DNA of 64,000 bases from Symbiodinium natans (Eukaryota > Sar > Dinophyceae > Suessiales > Symbiodiniaceae), in NCBI GenBank assembly GCA_905221605.1, contig CAJNDS010000108.1:145001-209000 (forward strand), read 5' to 3'. The position numbers and the translations under genes are program-made. Below, one piece after another: positions 25,195 to 37,251 of this stretch. The notes beneath the pieces were generated by a model. The model ran no database searches and had not been told where the DNA came from. It saw nothing but the letters and a program-made list of their open reading frames with translations. How positions within the stretch are numbered: the stretch's first letter is position 1; the number at the start of each line of letters is the position of its first letter.

Positions 25195-25260
25195 TTTAGG
25201 GTTTAGGGTTTAGGGTTTAGGGTTTAGGGTTTAGGGTTTAGGGTTTAGGGTTTAGGGTTT
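25195..25260. repeat. Interstitial telomere-type array, TTTAGGG orientation
   Basis: Nine perfect TTTAGGG units starting 12 bp after the stop codon at 25183. They are in inverted orientation relative to the array at 25030-25080. Confidence 0.97.
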
Positions 25261-28200
25261 CTTCGTATACTGTTTACCATTACAGGGGAGGGGCGGGGAT
25301 GAAGAGAGCTGTCGGAAGCTTCCGGCACCGAGGCAGCTCCGAAACGCAATGGGAAGTCTGCTGCTGCAGGCCCTGAGACTGTATGGAGGATCTTTTGCTG
25401 AGAGCCGCGACCCCGAATTTCAATGAGCTTTCTTGGCAGGCAAGGAGGATGACCGTGAGGAGAAGCCCACAGAGCCAGGGAGGGAGACAGGCTGGACAGC
25501 GGAACCTAGCCACGACAAAGGGTCATAATTACCAACCATTAGGGGAAATTAGGCTTTGATGTTGATACTCTTCGTGCTACCACTCAGCTGCCTGAACCCT
25601 GGAGGTGAGGAGGTTGCAGCTGTGGCTGGCGCCACCGACCCCGCGGGCCGCGGCGTGTCCAGCAGCCCTCTCCCACAAAGCCCAGGCGCTCGGGCCTCAA
25701 AGGACCCAGCGCCGCACTCCAGCTGCTCAGCGTTGCTGGAACTTTATGTGTCTCGTGTCGGGGCTGCCTATCTCGGTTCCTGGGGTGGCCGACAAAAAGG
25801 CAAAGGACTCGGTTGAAGCACGTGACACGTGCTCATAGAATGACCACGGACCACGGCGAGCGCACACGTGAGGCCGAAGTAACTAAGGGGTAGTTCGGCG
25901 TCCCTCGACGTAGCAGGTCCCGCGCGCATTCCATGGCCCAAATTGCGCCCCTGCTGCAGCGGTCCCGTGTGCTTTTTGAGGCATCACATCACTCCGTATT
26001 GCGAAAATGGGGCAACGACGGACTTTTCTGCGTCCTCGTACTCTTGGATGGGCTCGGCTCGCTTTGTCTTTCTCGCGGTGTTCGAAAACCGGGCTTTCCT
26101 TCCTTGGTACTGTGCGTAAAGTGCAGAACTGCCGTTGCATTTGGGCCCTTGGGCTGTTGAAGTTGCTTCACGCTGTTTGGGGCTATGCCAGCATGCTTTT
26201 GGTTCTGAATATGTCACCCTATTGCAAGTGACTCGTGACCATCGCCATCCATTTGCCTCACAGTCGTTGCAATGCCCGGAACCAGATCGTGCCTCATTCG
26301 CCTGCGCATTGCCTGACGTCGGTCTATGTTTTCAAAAGCACGTCGCATGGTAAGCCCCTGTGCCCACGCCTTTTAGGAAACGTGATGAATGTGATCACCG
26401 CTCATAAGAGTACAATACAGCTCTTGAGCTTTCAGGCATTCCGCAGACGCATGACCTGACCTGCGTATCGCTCGTTGTTGTAGTTGTCTGGTTGCTGAGG
26501 GCCGACGCTCTTTGCGCGCTCCGCACCGCGCCCGCTCCGTGGACCCTCGCCTCGACTCGCGCTTGGACAAGGACGCAAGGCCCAGAAGGGATGCAGAATG
26601 CGGAGGACCAGCATCTTCGGAACGCAACACAAGTTAACACAAGCCAAAGCTCGACTGTGGTTTTCTGAGTGCAGGTTCGATCCGTTGACGGTGGTACGCC
26701 TCAGTCCCGAGCAGCTCCTTGGCTGCACCCCCCGACCCAGAAAAAGGGCGAATGCCACTGGCAATGACGCATGTGTGCTTTTCCTTCGGCAGGTGGTCAA
26801 GTCCAGATATGCGGATTCCCCGAGGACCTGGCCTCCGCCTGACCCTTTGCTGATATTTGTTGTTTTTCATTTTGTAGCCGATGCAGGCGCGGCGCAGTAC
26901 TGGGTCGAGGATGAGGAGGTGCTGTGATGCATCCGTCCACCCGTTGCTCTTCTCCTCGGATATACGTAACACTGGTTATTGTTGGCGCCTGGTCGGCCAG
27001 GCACGGCCGAGGGTGCGCCCGACGCTGAGAGCAGAAAAGTTCAAAGATGCCATTGTGGTTGGCTTGGGGCCAAAACTGCCATTGGTGAGGTCGTGCCGAG
27101 GACCCTCAAGGCCCTGCACTCCCAAGAGAAGCCGAGAATCGCTGGTGTGCAGAAAGTGTGGGCACCGGGTGGATCTGTTCAGGTGTAACGGCGCAGGGTC
27201 ACCTGGCTGTGCTCTCTGGGTCACAGGCCTCGACTGCTGGAGGCACAGGAAGCCTGGCAAACTGCACGGTTCAAGTGCGCACTCCAAGTGCTCAAAAGAG
27301 ATCTCAAGAGCGCATTCAGCTTTAACAAAAATCGTTAATCCATTATATACTTACTCTCCTAAAGCATGCTTAACGATTGCTTCGGCTCCACAGCACTTGG
27401 AGGCTGCGCACCTCGAGGGCTTTGTGTGACAGGAGGCAGGAGGGACACTTGGTACGGGTAAATGTCAAGCCCAAAATTGCCCAGATGTGGCAACCTGGGA
27501 GTTAATCACCGCCCAGGCTGTTAAACACCGGGATAATGCGCCTGGCGCACCGCTACACTCCTTTAAACCCTTTCCGGATTTTCGAGGGGACCCCGATTAA
27601 TTCCCCATGAAGAGCCAGTATACTACATGTAAACCTCTATGAGAATCCTGCTCTCGTTGGGCATTTTCTAACTGGGCGACACAAATCCTGATGTGTCACA
27701 GGTGGGGCTGTGAGTGCTTCAACCGCCGGCGCCTTAGTAGCCATGATGATCTCAAGCTTCCGACGAATCGATGAAACGGGCTGCCGGACATGTTCAACAC
27801 TGTCGTCCTTGGTCGATTGGGCAGCCACACCTGGCCGGGCTGTTCACGAGATCCTAGACTGATTTCCTGAAGAACTTTAGTTGCTGGTGCGTGAAGCTGG
27901 TGCCCACTCTGACTCCGGGCATGTGGCCAACATATACACTAGCAATAACTAGACGGTTTACCAAAAGAAGGAGCTACGCGGCTGATGTCTTTTCCAGAGT
28001 CCCGGAGGAGGTGAGAAACAGCAGGCAACATCCACGGACATCTACTGGGAAGGCATTTTGCAGGGCTGCCCTGCGGGTAAACAGCGAGTCTTAACAAAGG
28101 CACCACTGGTCATTCCAACAGTACATGGAGTTGAATTCAGAATTCAGAAGCAGCTGAAACCCTCGATGTTTCGTGCTCGGCTTTGAATCTTTTGGCCGCA

Positions 28201-29734
28201 TGAGGATGCCGGATGGCGCCCGGGAGGCCACAGGCGGCTCTCTGGCCAGGAGTGCACATGTAGCTGCTGCTTCTGAGTAGAGTGAGTAGGGTACTCTAGC
28301 GATTCAACGTGTGCATTGTAATGCTTCTCCGCTGCCATTGCTCTCCCAATTCCATTGGAGGAGGGGAAGTAGAGTGGGAGGCGGAAGGCTGGAAACATCA
28401 TGAAACGTCGAACGAGAGGGAGCATGTTGTGACATGGGGGGGGGCGGGTGGGGGTGAAAGGGGGGGAGGTCGGAAAATTAGGGAAAACACCGAGTTTGGT
28501 GTCTGCGCTCGGCGGATTTTAGCAAAGCATAGCTGGGCATGTTGCATCAAGGCAGCCGTATCGCTTATGTATCTTAGCGACCTGGTGTGCCGACTGCTGC
28601 CTTTCCAGGAAAAGACACGGGGCCGGTGGCGACCCCAACAGCTTGTGATGAGCTCCGTTCTTGCCTCGGTTGTTTGCCTTGTTTTCAAGACTTTGCAGGG
28701 CTGCCACAGAGCGCGATCGGCCTTTGCGCCCGTCTGGGCCCCGGGGAGGTGGAGTGTTTTGCAAGGCTGTACTCCTTCTCCTTCCTCGCCTTCTCCATCC
28801 CTTCCCTTCTCCGCACTCTGAGGTCTCAGATGCGACAGCCAGGCGGGCGACATTGCAGGGCTATACGCCAAGCTAGCGGCTTGCGAACGACTCTGCAGCT
28901 CAGGACGCCGCACCCCAGTGGAGGAGGAGGCAAAACCATTTTTGACACCAATGCTCATCCGACCGTTCTTTCTTGCTGGCCGTACTTGCTCCCCACTTGA
29001 GAAGGACCCGATGCTGCTGACCCGGCCGCTGCAATCCACGCGCCGCCTCACCTCGGGTCAGGAGAGCGGCTTTATTGTTCAGCTTCAAGCATTCTGTTGC
29101 ACATTTCCTGTTGCGCGCTTCAGAACTGACGGCGTGCATGGTGTGCAGGACGAGCAGCTCCCAACACACAGCGTCGGGATGCACTTGGGGCCCTTGCAAG
29201 GGCCAGGGCTGTCCCTATCGCAAAGCCCGCTTGGCCCTCTGTCCAGCCTTACGGCCAAAGATGGGACACGAGAAGGGCACGGGCTTTGACCTGAGTGCCG
29301 ATTGTGCCGATGTCAATGTCATTGATCAATGGCATGTAAACTTGGCTGATTGGTGGGCCCAGGCCCTGTGGTGGGACAGCGCCGGGCACAGCTCCCGCAC
29401 GGCGCGGATCGGGCAGCAATCAGAGCGCCCCGTCAGGCCCGTTCAGACCTTTTCCCGCCTGACACTCATGTGACTTTTTTCGCCAGGCGCACCCTCCACC
29501 ATGCAGCGCTAGAGCAGCTCCGCGAGCCTACCGTTGAGAAAGGGTGGCATCGTTTCACCCGACGTCTCACTTCGAGGTATCGAACAAGTTGGAATCAGGC
29601 CAGAGATGGCCAGAGCGTTTCACACACGGCTTAGGATCTCTCACTTACTTCTAGACTCTAGATGTGAAGCACAACATGTCGCAAGACTTCAAGAAACCCG
29701 TGGTGCAGTTTTCCGAGGTCTCGGATTGTTGCAC
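25261..29734. other. Unassigned stretch with scattered coding-like segments
   Basis: Coding-like pieces on +: about 26880-26923 (DAGAAQYWVEDEE after an acceptor-like TAG), about 28610-28760 (an ORF with many Cys/Leu/Gly), about 28900-29060, and about 29285-29440 (GFDLSADCADVNVIDQWHV). None could be linked into a known family. A G-rich tract lies at 28437-28475. AT/GC content is ordinary. Confidence 0.35.
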
Positions 29735-29739
29735 GATTT

Positions 29740-30415
29740 AGTCAGTGAATACCATTTCCATTTTCTACGAGGCCACCTGAAGACCCAAACCCATAACAAC
29801 CTATACCTCAACCCTAAACCCACCGAAAGACCCATAGGAAAGACCCACCTGAAGACCCAAAACCAGAACAACCTCTACCTCAACCCTAAACTCACCAAAA
29901 ATCCCAACCCAAACACCCATACCATGGAACCACCAGAAGAACCATACACCACCTCATAGAAAAACCCCAACCTCAAACCCATACACCCGCATCCCCATAG
30001 AAAAACCCATATTCCCCAACCCGAAAACCCGAACCCTTGAAAATTGAAATGGTATTCTCTAATAAAATGTCTACAATAGGAATAAGGTTTAGGAATAACG
30101 TAAAATCATAATATAGTTATAATCTGTATCAACTTAAGGATTATAACTACATTATACTTAAGAATTATCAATCGGAATTTCAATAATCACTCTATCCTTA
30201 TGCTTTTGAAATATCATAAAATAATCTTCAAGGTGGTTCCATGGTATGGGTCTTGCTATGGGTATTTTGGTGAGTTTAGGGTTGAGGTATAGGTTGTTAT
30301 GGTTTTGGGCCTTTCCTATGGTTTAGGGTTGAGGTATAGGTTGTTATGGTTTTGGGTCTTCAGGTGGCCTAGGGGGGTGTGCATGGTTAGAAACTGGAAA
30401 TGGTATCCACTAACT
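29740..30415. mobile_element. 676-bp non-autonomous element with long inverted arms
   Basis: The left end reads AGTCAGTGAATACCATTTCC and the complement of the right end reads AGTTAGTGGATACCATTTCC. Matching inverted arms of about 150-190 bp follow, containing GGCCACCTGAAGACCC and telomere-like ACCCTAAAC units; the two arms are diverged and partly duplicated internally. The centre (about 30040-30230) is strongly AT-rich. Both sides carry the 5-bp direct repeat GATTT (29735-29739 and 30416-30420), which fits a target-site duplication. No transposase ORF is present, so it would move only in trans. Superfamily unknown. Confidence 0.85.
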
Positions 30416-30420
30416 GATTT

Positions 30421-31490
30421 GGCTTTCTGAGGTCTCTTAGCCCACTCTATCTGGATCTGACCATGATCTGACTTGTTACCATGGCCACCAAATCCCTTCG
30501 GTCATCCTTGGCCGCTTTGCACCTTGGCTCCAGGAGGGTAGGCCGGGCACACACTCGCTCAGCGAGGAGTTCCGAAGCTGCCCCCGGTCAATGAAGGCGT
30601 CGGGTTCGGCCCGAATTTTGTGGCCTCCTGTCTGTCGAAAAGAAGCTTAAGAAGATTTAAAGCAACTTGCTCTCTTCATCGCGCCCTGCTGCTGTCCTGC
30701 TCAGCTTCTCCTCAGCATCGGCTTTCTCGCGGCGGCGAAGGCAGGTCCCGAAGACAAAGGTTGCAGGGAGCATGGCCGTGATGATGTATTTAAAGGAAGG
30801 ATGAGGAAAGCTGATTATTTTGCAGGTTGCGACTTGAGTTTTCAAGGGATCGTGACGTGCATGGTTTGGCACAGGAAGCTACTCAGTTTGTAAGGATGCG
30901 AATGGCGTCTCAGGTTCGGTGCGTTTTCTCATAATGGCAAACAGGGATCATGGCCTTTAATTGCGCGGGTTCCCTGGAAGATTCGAACAAATCATGGCGC
31001 TTTCACCACGGCCTTCAGAAGCCGTCGTCATGGTAATTGTGCGCATACTCAATCGTGAACGACTAGGAATTAAGGTTTGTGAGTTGTGTTTCCCTGGGAT
31101 CACGAAATTCACGCCACATCTTTCCATGTATCAATATTGCGAGAGTTGCAAATTGCATTGAACTCGAGGGATCTGTCCGACTGGAAACTATGGACAACTC
31201 AGTTTGGGGTTTGCGGGACCAGGCGCTTCAGCCTCCAGCAACTCCCACTCTTTCGGACAGGGCCTCGCGGAGCCGGAGCCCGACCTCACCGCGTCTTTGC
31301 GTTCGACGCTGCTGCAGGACGTCTGGCTGCATATGTAAAAAACACGTCTCTGTATATTATATATTATATATGTTCGCTATATATATATATATATTTATAT
31401 TTGTTTTCTTAATATTATGAAAATTACATACGCATTTATATCTGTATACATACACATCTCGCGCGAACGTCATCATCTTGCAACTCCCTG
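30421..31490. other. No supported gene; TA microsatellite
   Basis: A TA repeat lies at about 31353-31395. Short ORFs are present, but no splice-consistent coding segment was found. Confidence 0.45.
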
Positions 31491-33835
31491 GTGAGGATCC
31501 CTTTCAGGCCTGGGGCTCGGGCCTGCGCCTGCTTGCTTCTGTCGCAAAGCTGGCACACTTCTATTGGGTGTAGGAGTTGTCGGATGAGTCGGCCATCAGC
31601 ACAAAGCCGAAAGAGGTGCAAGACTCTGTTGAAAGAACCTTTCCAGGCCCTCTCTGGCCAACTCAACCCTTCACTGCGGATGCTGCAGGAGCTGGCACCC
31701 AGCACAAGGCGGAAAGATTCCTTTGCCCAGGACTTTTCTCCATCACGGGGTCACGGGGTGGGCCCAGTCTAAGTTGCGTAAAAGACCCTAAGCCCTAAAC
31801 CCTAAACCCTAAACCTAGCAGACCACCCTAAAGCCTAGACCCCAGGACCCGGAGCCGGTGCCCAGCTTCTTATTGAAGGATCCTTTCCAGGCCTCGGTCT
31901 GGGGGCACAGCGGCAAAGCAGGGCAAAGCACCGCAAATGCGAAGTAGAAAGGGGCGTTTGGGCCCACAGGCACAATGAGCTCTGTTGCATCAGGCTGCAT
32001 GTATTGGCACATATGAAAGCTTGTGATCTTGTCTAAATACCCCAGAACCACCTCTCCCCCCACGTGCACACACGCACGCACAAGGCTAGGCCCGAGGCCA
32101 AAAGTCCCAGGCCCAAGCTTGCATCTGACATCAAAAGCAGCGTTGGGTTTCAATGATTTTAGCATTTTCCATCAGTAGACTGTTTTGGGCTGGTGTTGAG
32201 ATTCTGGACTTGAAATACAACCTGTGAACAGCCAAGCGGTTTTCAAGTTCGCTCAGCCTTTTCAACAACGGTCCAGCCTATTCTCCCTCTACGCTGCCCA
32301 AAGTATTGCACTTTCAAAGAAAAAGCTTATTATGAAAGTGTCGCATAAGGAAGCACCGTCTGCAATGATTTCAATGGATCTGCAACTAAGGCGACCGACT
32401 TCCGCATTGGCACCTTCAGGTTTCAAAAAAGGGCGTTCAAAGGGAACATCCAGACACGTTGAGTAGCTTTAGTTTCTGAAGAAAACGGTTTGTGAAAGGA
32501 TCGCCTCAAAGCAACCAATTAAGGGTCAGTCGCATCTAGGAAGAACCCCACGTGAAATAACAAACAGAATGCGCTGAGCTAAGAGAAACCAGTTTCCCAC
32601 GACTTTCGCCACTGCAAGTGAGGGTGCGAGACTTGCAATCCTAGCATCACGACAGGAACCCTCGCCGGCAGGCCTCTCATTAAAGGATCCCTTCCAGGAC
32701 GGGCCTGTTGGCAGCATTGCGACTCGGGGCAGGTCTGTCATTGTGTTCACTGCTAATTGTGCCGTAGGAGTTGTCGGCCACCACCAAGGGAAAGGCTCCA
32801 GTTTCCCAGGACTTTCGCCTGTGTCGCACGGTCAGTGCAGCGTAAGCACATAGTTGCAAAGTTAGTGTGATTGCAGTTGCTGCATCGACACCGTGCGCAT
32901 GCCTGCAAGCCTGGCAGGAATCCTCGCTGACAGGCCTCTCATCAAAGGATCCCTTCCAGGACTGGGGGCTGTTGCCAGCATTGCCACTTGTGGCAGGTCT
33001 GTCTTTGCGCTTACTGCGAAATTGTGCTGCAGGAGTTGTCGGCCACCACCACCAAGGGAAAGGACCAGTTTCCAGGGGTCAACACCGTCTCACGGTGAGT
33101 GCAGTGTAAGCACAAAGTGACATAGTGAGTTAGGTTGTTTGTTGAATCACAATATCCTTGCAGTTGTTGCAGCGCGGCATCTTTAATGGCACATCGCACC
33201 ATCACCACCACACGCATGCTTTCACGCCTGGCAGGAATCCTCGCCAGCAGGCCTCTCTTTCAAGGATCCCTTCCAGGACTGGGGGCTATTGCCAGCATTT
33301 GCCACGTACACCAGGTCTGTCATTGTGCTCACTGCCAATTGTGCCGTAGGAGTTGTCGGCCACCACCAAGGGAAAGGCTCCAGTTTCCCAGGACTCGCTC
33401 CTGTGTCACACGGTCAGTGCAGCTTGCAAAGTTAGTGTGGTGCCATTTGCCTCATTGCAGTTGCTACATTGATACGGCGTGCATGCCTGCAAGCCAGGAA
33501 TCTTCGCTGACAGGCCTCTCGTTAAAGGATCCCTTCCAGGATTGGGGGCTGTTGGCAGCATTGCCAGTTGGGCAGCTCTGTCACGGCATGTCTCTGCGAG
33601 TTGTGCTGCAGGAGTTGTTGGCCACCACCAAGGGAAAGGATCCAGTTTCCCAGGACTTTCGCCAGTGCCGCACGGTATGTAGGGTTTTCAGTGCAGATCG
33701 CAAGCGCAAATCATGCTGTGCCCATATCGTTTTGCTGCAAGGAGCCTGCACCTGCGAGACTATCATTGAAGGATCCCTTCCAGGCCTGGGGTTTGCTGCA
33801 CCTGCATCGGAGTCGAGAGTTCAGGGGCTGTAGGG
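31491..33835 (+). repeat. Array of duplicated exon-like modules (KDPFQ module)
   Basis: A segment whose most intact copies read LLKEPFQALSGQL..LQELAPSTRRKDSFAQDF (about 31620-31755) and LSLKDPFQDWGLL..LQELLATTKGKDPVSQDF (about 33500-33674) occurs up to eight times. The KDPF motif is at about 31494, 31635, 31876, 32684, 32946, 33262, 33534 and 33769. The last five are spaced 235-316 bp. Four copies keep the same right border, CACG followed by gtcagt, gtgagt, gtcagt or gtatgt (32831, 33095, 33413, 33675), which looks like a conserved splice donor. Three also keep a TTGCAG|TTG left border. This is the pattern of a tandemly duplicated exon with its intron edges. Some copies carry frameshifts. Protein family not recognised. 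Confidence 0.75.
31786..31815. repeat. Interstitial telomere-type array, CCCTAAA orientation
   Basis: Three to four CCCTAAA-like units within the exon-module array. Confidence 0.9.
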
Positions 33836-33841
33836 CTCACC

Positions 33842-33870
33842 TTAAACCTAAGCCCTAAACCCTAAACCCT
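33842..33870. repeat. Interstitial telomere-type array, CCCTAAA orientation
   Basis: Three to four CCCTAAA-like units at the right edge of the exon-module array. Same orientation as 31786-31815, so these two do not form an inverted pair. Confidence 0.9.
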
Positions 33871-34872
33871 TTGTAGGGCTCAATGTTTGAGCACCCTTGC
33901 CTTGGTCCCGCGCAGTCACGCTTTAAACGCTCGATGTCGCGGAAACATGGCAGGGGCGCAGTGTCCTGCCTGTTAGGCTCTTGGATGGCTAAGGCAGACA
34001 AGGGCGGTATGTGACATGGTGAAGTAGGGAAGAAGCTCCCCACATCCGTTCAATCAGAATAAATGCGTAATCCCTTAATCCTGATTCAACACAAGAGTTA
34101 CACAAATATGGCAGGGCGCCCGTAAAAGAAGTTCAACCAACTTTGACTCCAACGCAAGGAGCTAAGGGATTTATCGAATTTAACATTGCAAACTTTATGA
34201 TTTGCATCACGAAGGCTAGCTCCTTGGTGATACTTATCACATGGCTAGGGCTCCAGGTTCATCCTTTATGAACTCAGCTTGGGTTTTGAAGGGTTTTAGG
34301 AAGTTGCCTATTTAGAATTAGAAGTAAAACTTCCTGTGTGATATGGTTCCTCCAACATCGTCAAACCAGATTTGGTTGCCCTTGCAAACTTAGAGAAAAT
34401 GGAGGATCCTGCCCCCGCAAATTCTGAGCGGGGCCTCCTTCGGCAAGGGGCTTGCCGTGGCATTGGAAAGACGACAAGGTGTCCAACATTTGTGGTTGCA
34501 GTTTCTCCGTTGAACACACGAATTGGATTTTGGATGATTTTGGCTATCAATCTCGAGCACACGTTGGATTTATGTTTGAAAGCCGAAGGAAGCACAGGAC
34601 CTGAACATTAACTTCGTGAGGAATCCATTGACATCACGGAGAGACCACGAAAAGCTCCTAGAAGAGGTGTAGGATTGCCTACTAGGCTTTCGAGCAAAGT
34701 TGACTTGAAGCATGCCCTGCAAAGCGTTGTTCATGTGTTGAGCTGTCAGGATGCGGTCCTGTCCGAAAAGAAAGATCAAAGCAAGGCGGCTGATCGCAAG
34801 CATACATGCATTGCGGCACCGTGTAAGGCATGTCATGTCGGTCATTCTCGACCTTGGCAAAATCTATGAGCC
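33871..34872. other. No supported gene
   Basis: Unique sequence between the two module arrays. A short open segment on + at 34372-34611 has no recognised motif. Confidence 0.45.
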
Positions 34873-35788
34873 AAGGATCTCAAGCTGCCTGTCGAGCATG
34901 AGGTTCGCGCAAAGGCCCGCTCTCGAACAAGCGGGATTTGAAGCTCTTTGCAGCCGTTTTCCTGTTTTGAGCGATGTTGAGCAGGCCATGGACATCGCCA
35001 AGCAGAGTGAGGACAGCAGCGTGCACGGAATACCTCACAAACGATGGCAAGCTGACCGGCGTGCTGCCAGCAGAAAGAACTGAACGGACGAGTGTTTGCC
35101 GTTCAGGATCTCAAGCTGCCGACCCAGCATGAGGTTGCCGCAAAGGCTGCACGCGGAGATGTGAAGCTCTTTGCAGCTGTTTTCCAGTTTGAGCTATGTT
35201 GAGCAGGCCATGGACATCGCCAAGCAGAGTGAGGACAGAAGCGTGTACCGTCATGCCTCAGCAAATAGAACGGATCAGTGTTTGCTGTTCAGGATCTCAA
35301 GCTGCCGACCCAGCATGAGGTTGCCGCAAAGGCCGCACGCGAAGATTTGAATGGTGTGCGAAAAGAAAGTGTAAAGGAAAATCTGAGTGAGTAGATGAGT
35401 TCCTAAAATGCCATGTAAAATACCAAGCATATTAGTATCATCAATGAGGTCGAATATTTAAACGAAAAAAATCATTTGTCCTGTGCTCTTTGGATTAAAA
35501 TTGTAAAGAAAATTGCTAAAAGAAAGGTCAAAAGTAGCAAGTTGTTATGAAAAAGATAAGAAAATTGAGCAAAAATGCGTCTAGTTGTAAAACTGCGTCT
35601 TTTAATCGAAAGTTAAGTGAAAGCCCCAACTTTAGGATTACAAGCATAAATAAAACATGGTATTTTTCTTCATGTCGTGTAGCTAGTAAAATACGGGCAA
35701 GAAAGCAATAGTGAATACCTTAAAAAAGTGTATTCACCTCACTTTTTTCCTCGTAGTAGTCGTCTATAGAAGCAGTAGTAGAAGCAGA

Positions 35789-35871
<83 letters not shown>

Positions 35872-36900
35872 GAGTAGGAGTAGGAGTAGCAGTAGCAGTA
35901 GCAGTAGCAGTAGCAGTAGTAGTCGTCGTCGTCGTAGTAGCAGTAGTAGTGGTGTCTGCCTTTCAGGATCTCAAGCTGCCTTCCCAGCATGAGGTTGCCG
36001 CAAAGGCCGCACGCGAAAATTTGAAGCTCTCTAAAGCGGCTTTCCTGTTTTGAGCTATGTTGAGAAGGCCATGGGCATTGCCAAGCAGAATGAGGACGGA
36101 AGCGTGCACGGAGTACTTCACAAACGATGGCAAGCTGACCGGCGTGCTGCCAGCAGATAGAACTGAACGGACGAGTGTTTGCCGTTCAGGATCTCAAGCT
36201 GCCTACCCAGCATGAGGTTGCCGCAAAGGCCACACGCGAAGATTTGAAGCTCTTTGCAGCTTTTTTCCTGTTTTGAGCGATGTTGAGCAGGCCATGGATA
36301 TCGCCAAGCAGAGTGAGGACAGCAGCGTGCACGGAATACTTCACAAACGATGGCAAGCTGACCGGCGTGCTGCCAGCAGAAAGAACTGAACGGACGAGTG
36401 TTTGCCGTTCAGGATCTCAAGCTGCCGACCCAGCATGAGGTTGCCGCAAAGGCCGCACGCGGAGATGTGAAGCTCTTTGCAGCTGTTTTCCAGTTTGAGC
36501 TATGTTGAGCAGGCCAATGACATCGCCAAGCAGAGTGAGGACAGAAGCGTGAACGGAATGCTTCACAAACGATGGCAAGCTGACCCGCTGCCAGCAGATA
36601 GAACGGATCAGTGTTTGCCGTTCAGGATCTCAAGCTGCCTACCCAGCATGAGGTTGCCGCAAAGGCCGCACGCGAAGATTTGAAGCTCTTTGCAGCCGTT
36701 TTCCTGTTTTGAGCGATGTTGAGCAGGCCAATGACATCGCCAAGCAGAGTGAGGACAGAAGCGTGCACGGAATACTTCACAAACGATGGCAAGCTGACCC
36801 GCTGCCAGCAGATGGAACGGATCAGTGTTTTCTGTTCAGGATCTCAAGCTGCCTACCCAGCATGAGGTTGCCGCAAAGGCCGCACGCGAAGCAGCCGCGT
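34873..36900 (+). repeat. Tandem array of a 213-232-bp two-part module (DLKLPTQHE module)
   Basis: Eight copies start with AGGATCTCAAGCTGCC at about 34873, 35105, 35291, 35965, 36188, 36411, 36624 and 36838. Each unit contains a segment reading DLKLPTQHEVAAK right after CAG, with GCC just after the AAG as a possible GC donor. About 130 bp later comes a second segment reading AMDIAKQSED..VHGILHKRW. The spacing between copies three and four (674 bp) is larger because an AT-rich piece and a TAG microsatellite are inserted there. The borders look like AG|G acceptors and GC donors, so the module may be one or two duplicated mini-exons. Similarity to the coil exon at 37252 (DLERVKLRQEVAEE) suggests it belongs to that gene. 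Confidence 0.8.
35345..35965. repeat. AT-rich insert plus (TAG)n microsatellite inside the module array
   Basis: Bases 35345-35720 are strongly A/T-rich and unlike the flanks. Bases 35770-35955 are a TAG/GCAGTA/GTC trinucleotide microsatellite. Together they interrupt the otherwise regular array between copies three and four. The poly-Ser reading of this tract is not a gene. Confidence 0.85.
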
Positions 36901-37251
36901 TCCAAGCTCTTGTCGTTTTTCCTGATGTGAGCTACATTACGTTGATACGTCGGCCGCGGCCGTAGAGTGCAACCTCTTGGCTTACCAGTATCGCCAGCGG
37001 ACAAAGATCGAGTCGGTGGAGCACTTTCAGTCAGGGAGTGCATTTTTCAAGAGGCTACTTGTAGTGCAACAGTGCAAGAACGCGCTGAACATGGGTTGTG
37101 GTTTTTGGTGCCTTCGCACTGGTCGGTAAGGAGAAGGTGCCTTCCAGAAGTGCCGAGGAGAGAAGAACAGCACACAGACGTGGTTCTGCTGCTTGCTTCT
37201 ACTGCTGGCAGCCAGATCAAATTATATCAACTGGAACTTGATTATTGAAAG

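Noticed and set aside
25195-25260. Chromosome end (true telomere)
   Set aside because: The array is short, flanked by unique sequence on both sides and lies just after a gene's stop codon, so it is interstitial.
26660-26690. tRNA-like TTCGATCC box
   Set aside because: No matching A-box or cloverleaf could be folded around it. Other GTTCGA matches (10025, 40455) failed in the same way.
31353-31395. TA-rich tracts (here, 4369, 6074, 22800, 60760) as promoters
   Set aside because: They are microsatellites without a consistent position relative to gene starts.
35711-35992. ORF encoding poly-Ser
   Set aside because: A direct translation of the TAG microsatellite.
34873-36900. CRISPR-like array
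   Set aside because: Units are over 200 bp, contain no short conserved repeat with unique spacers, and the context is an intron-rich eukaryotic genome.
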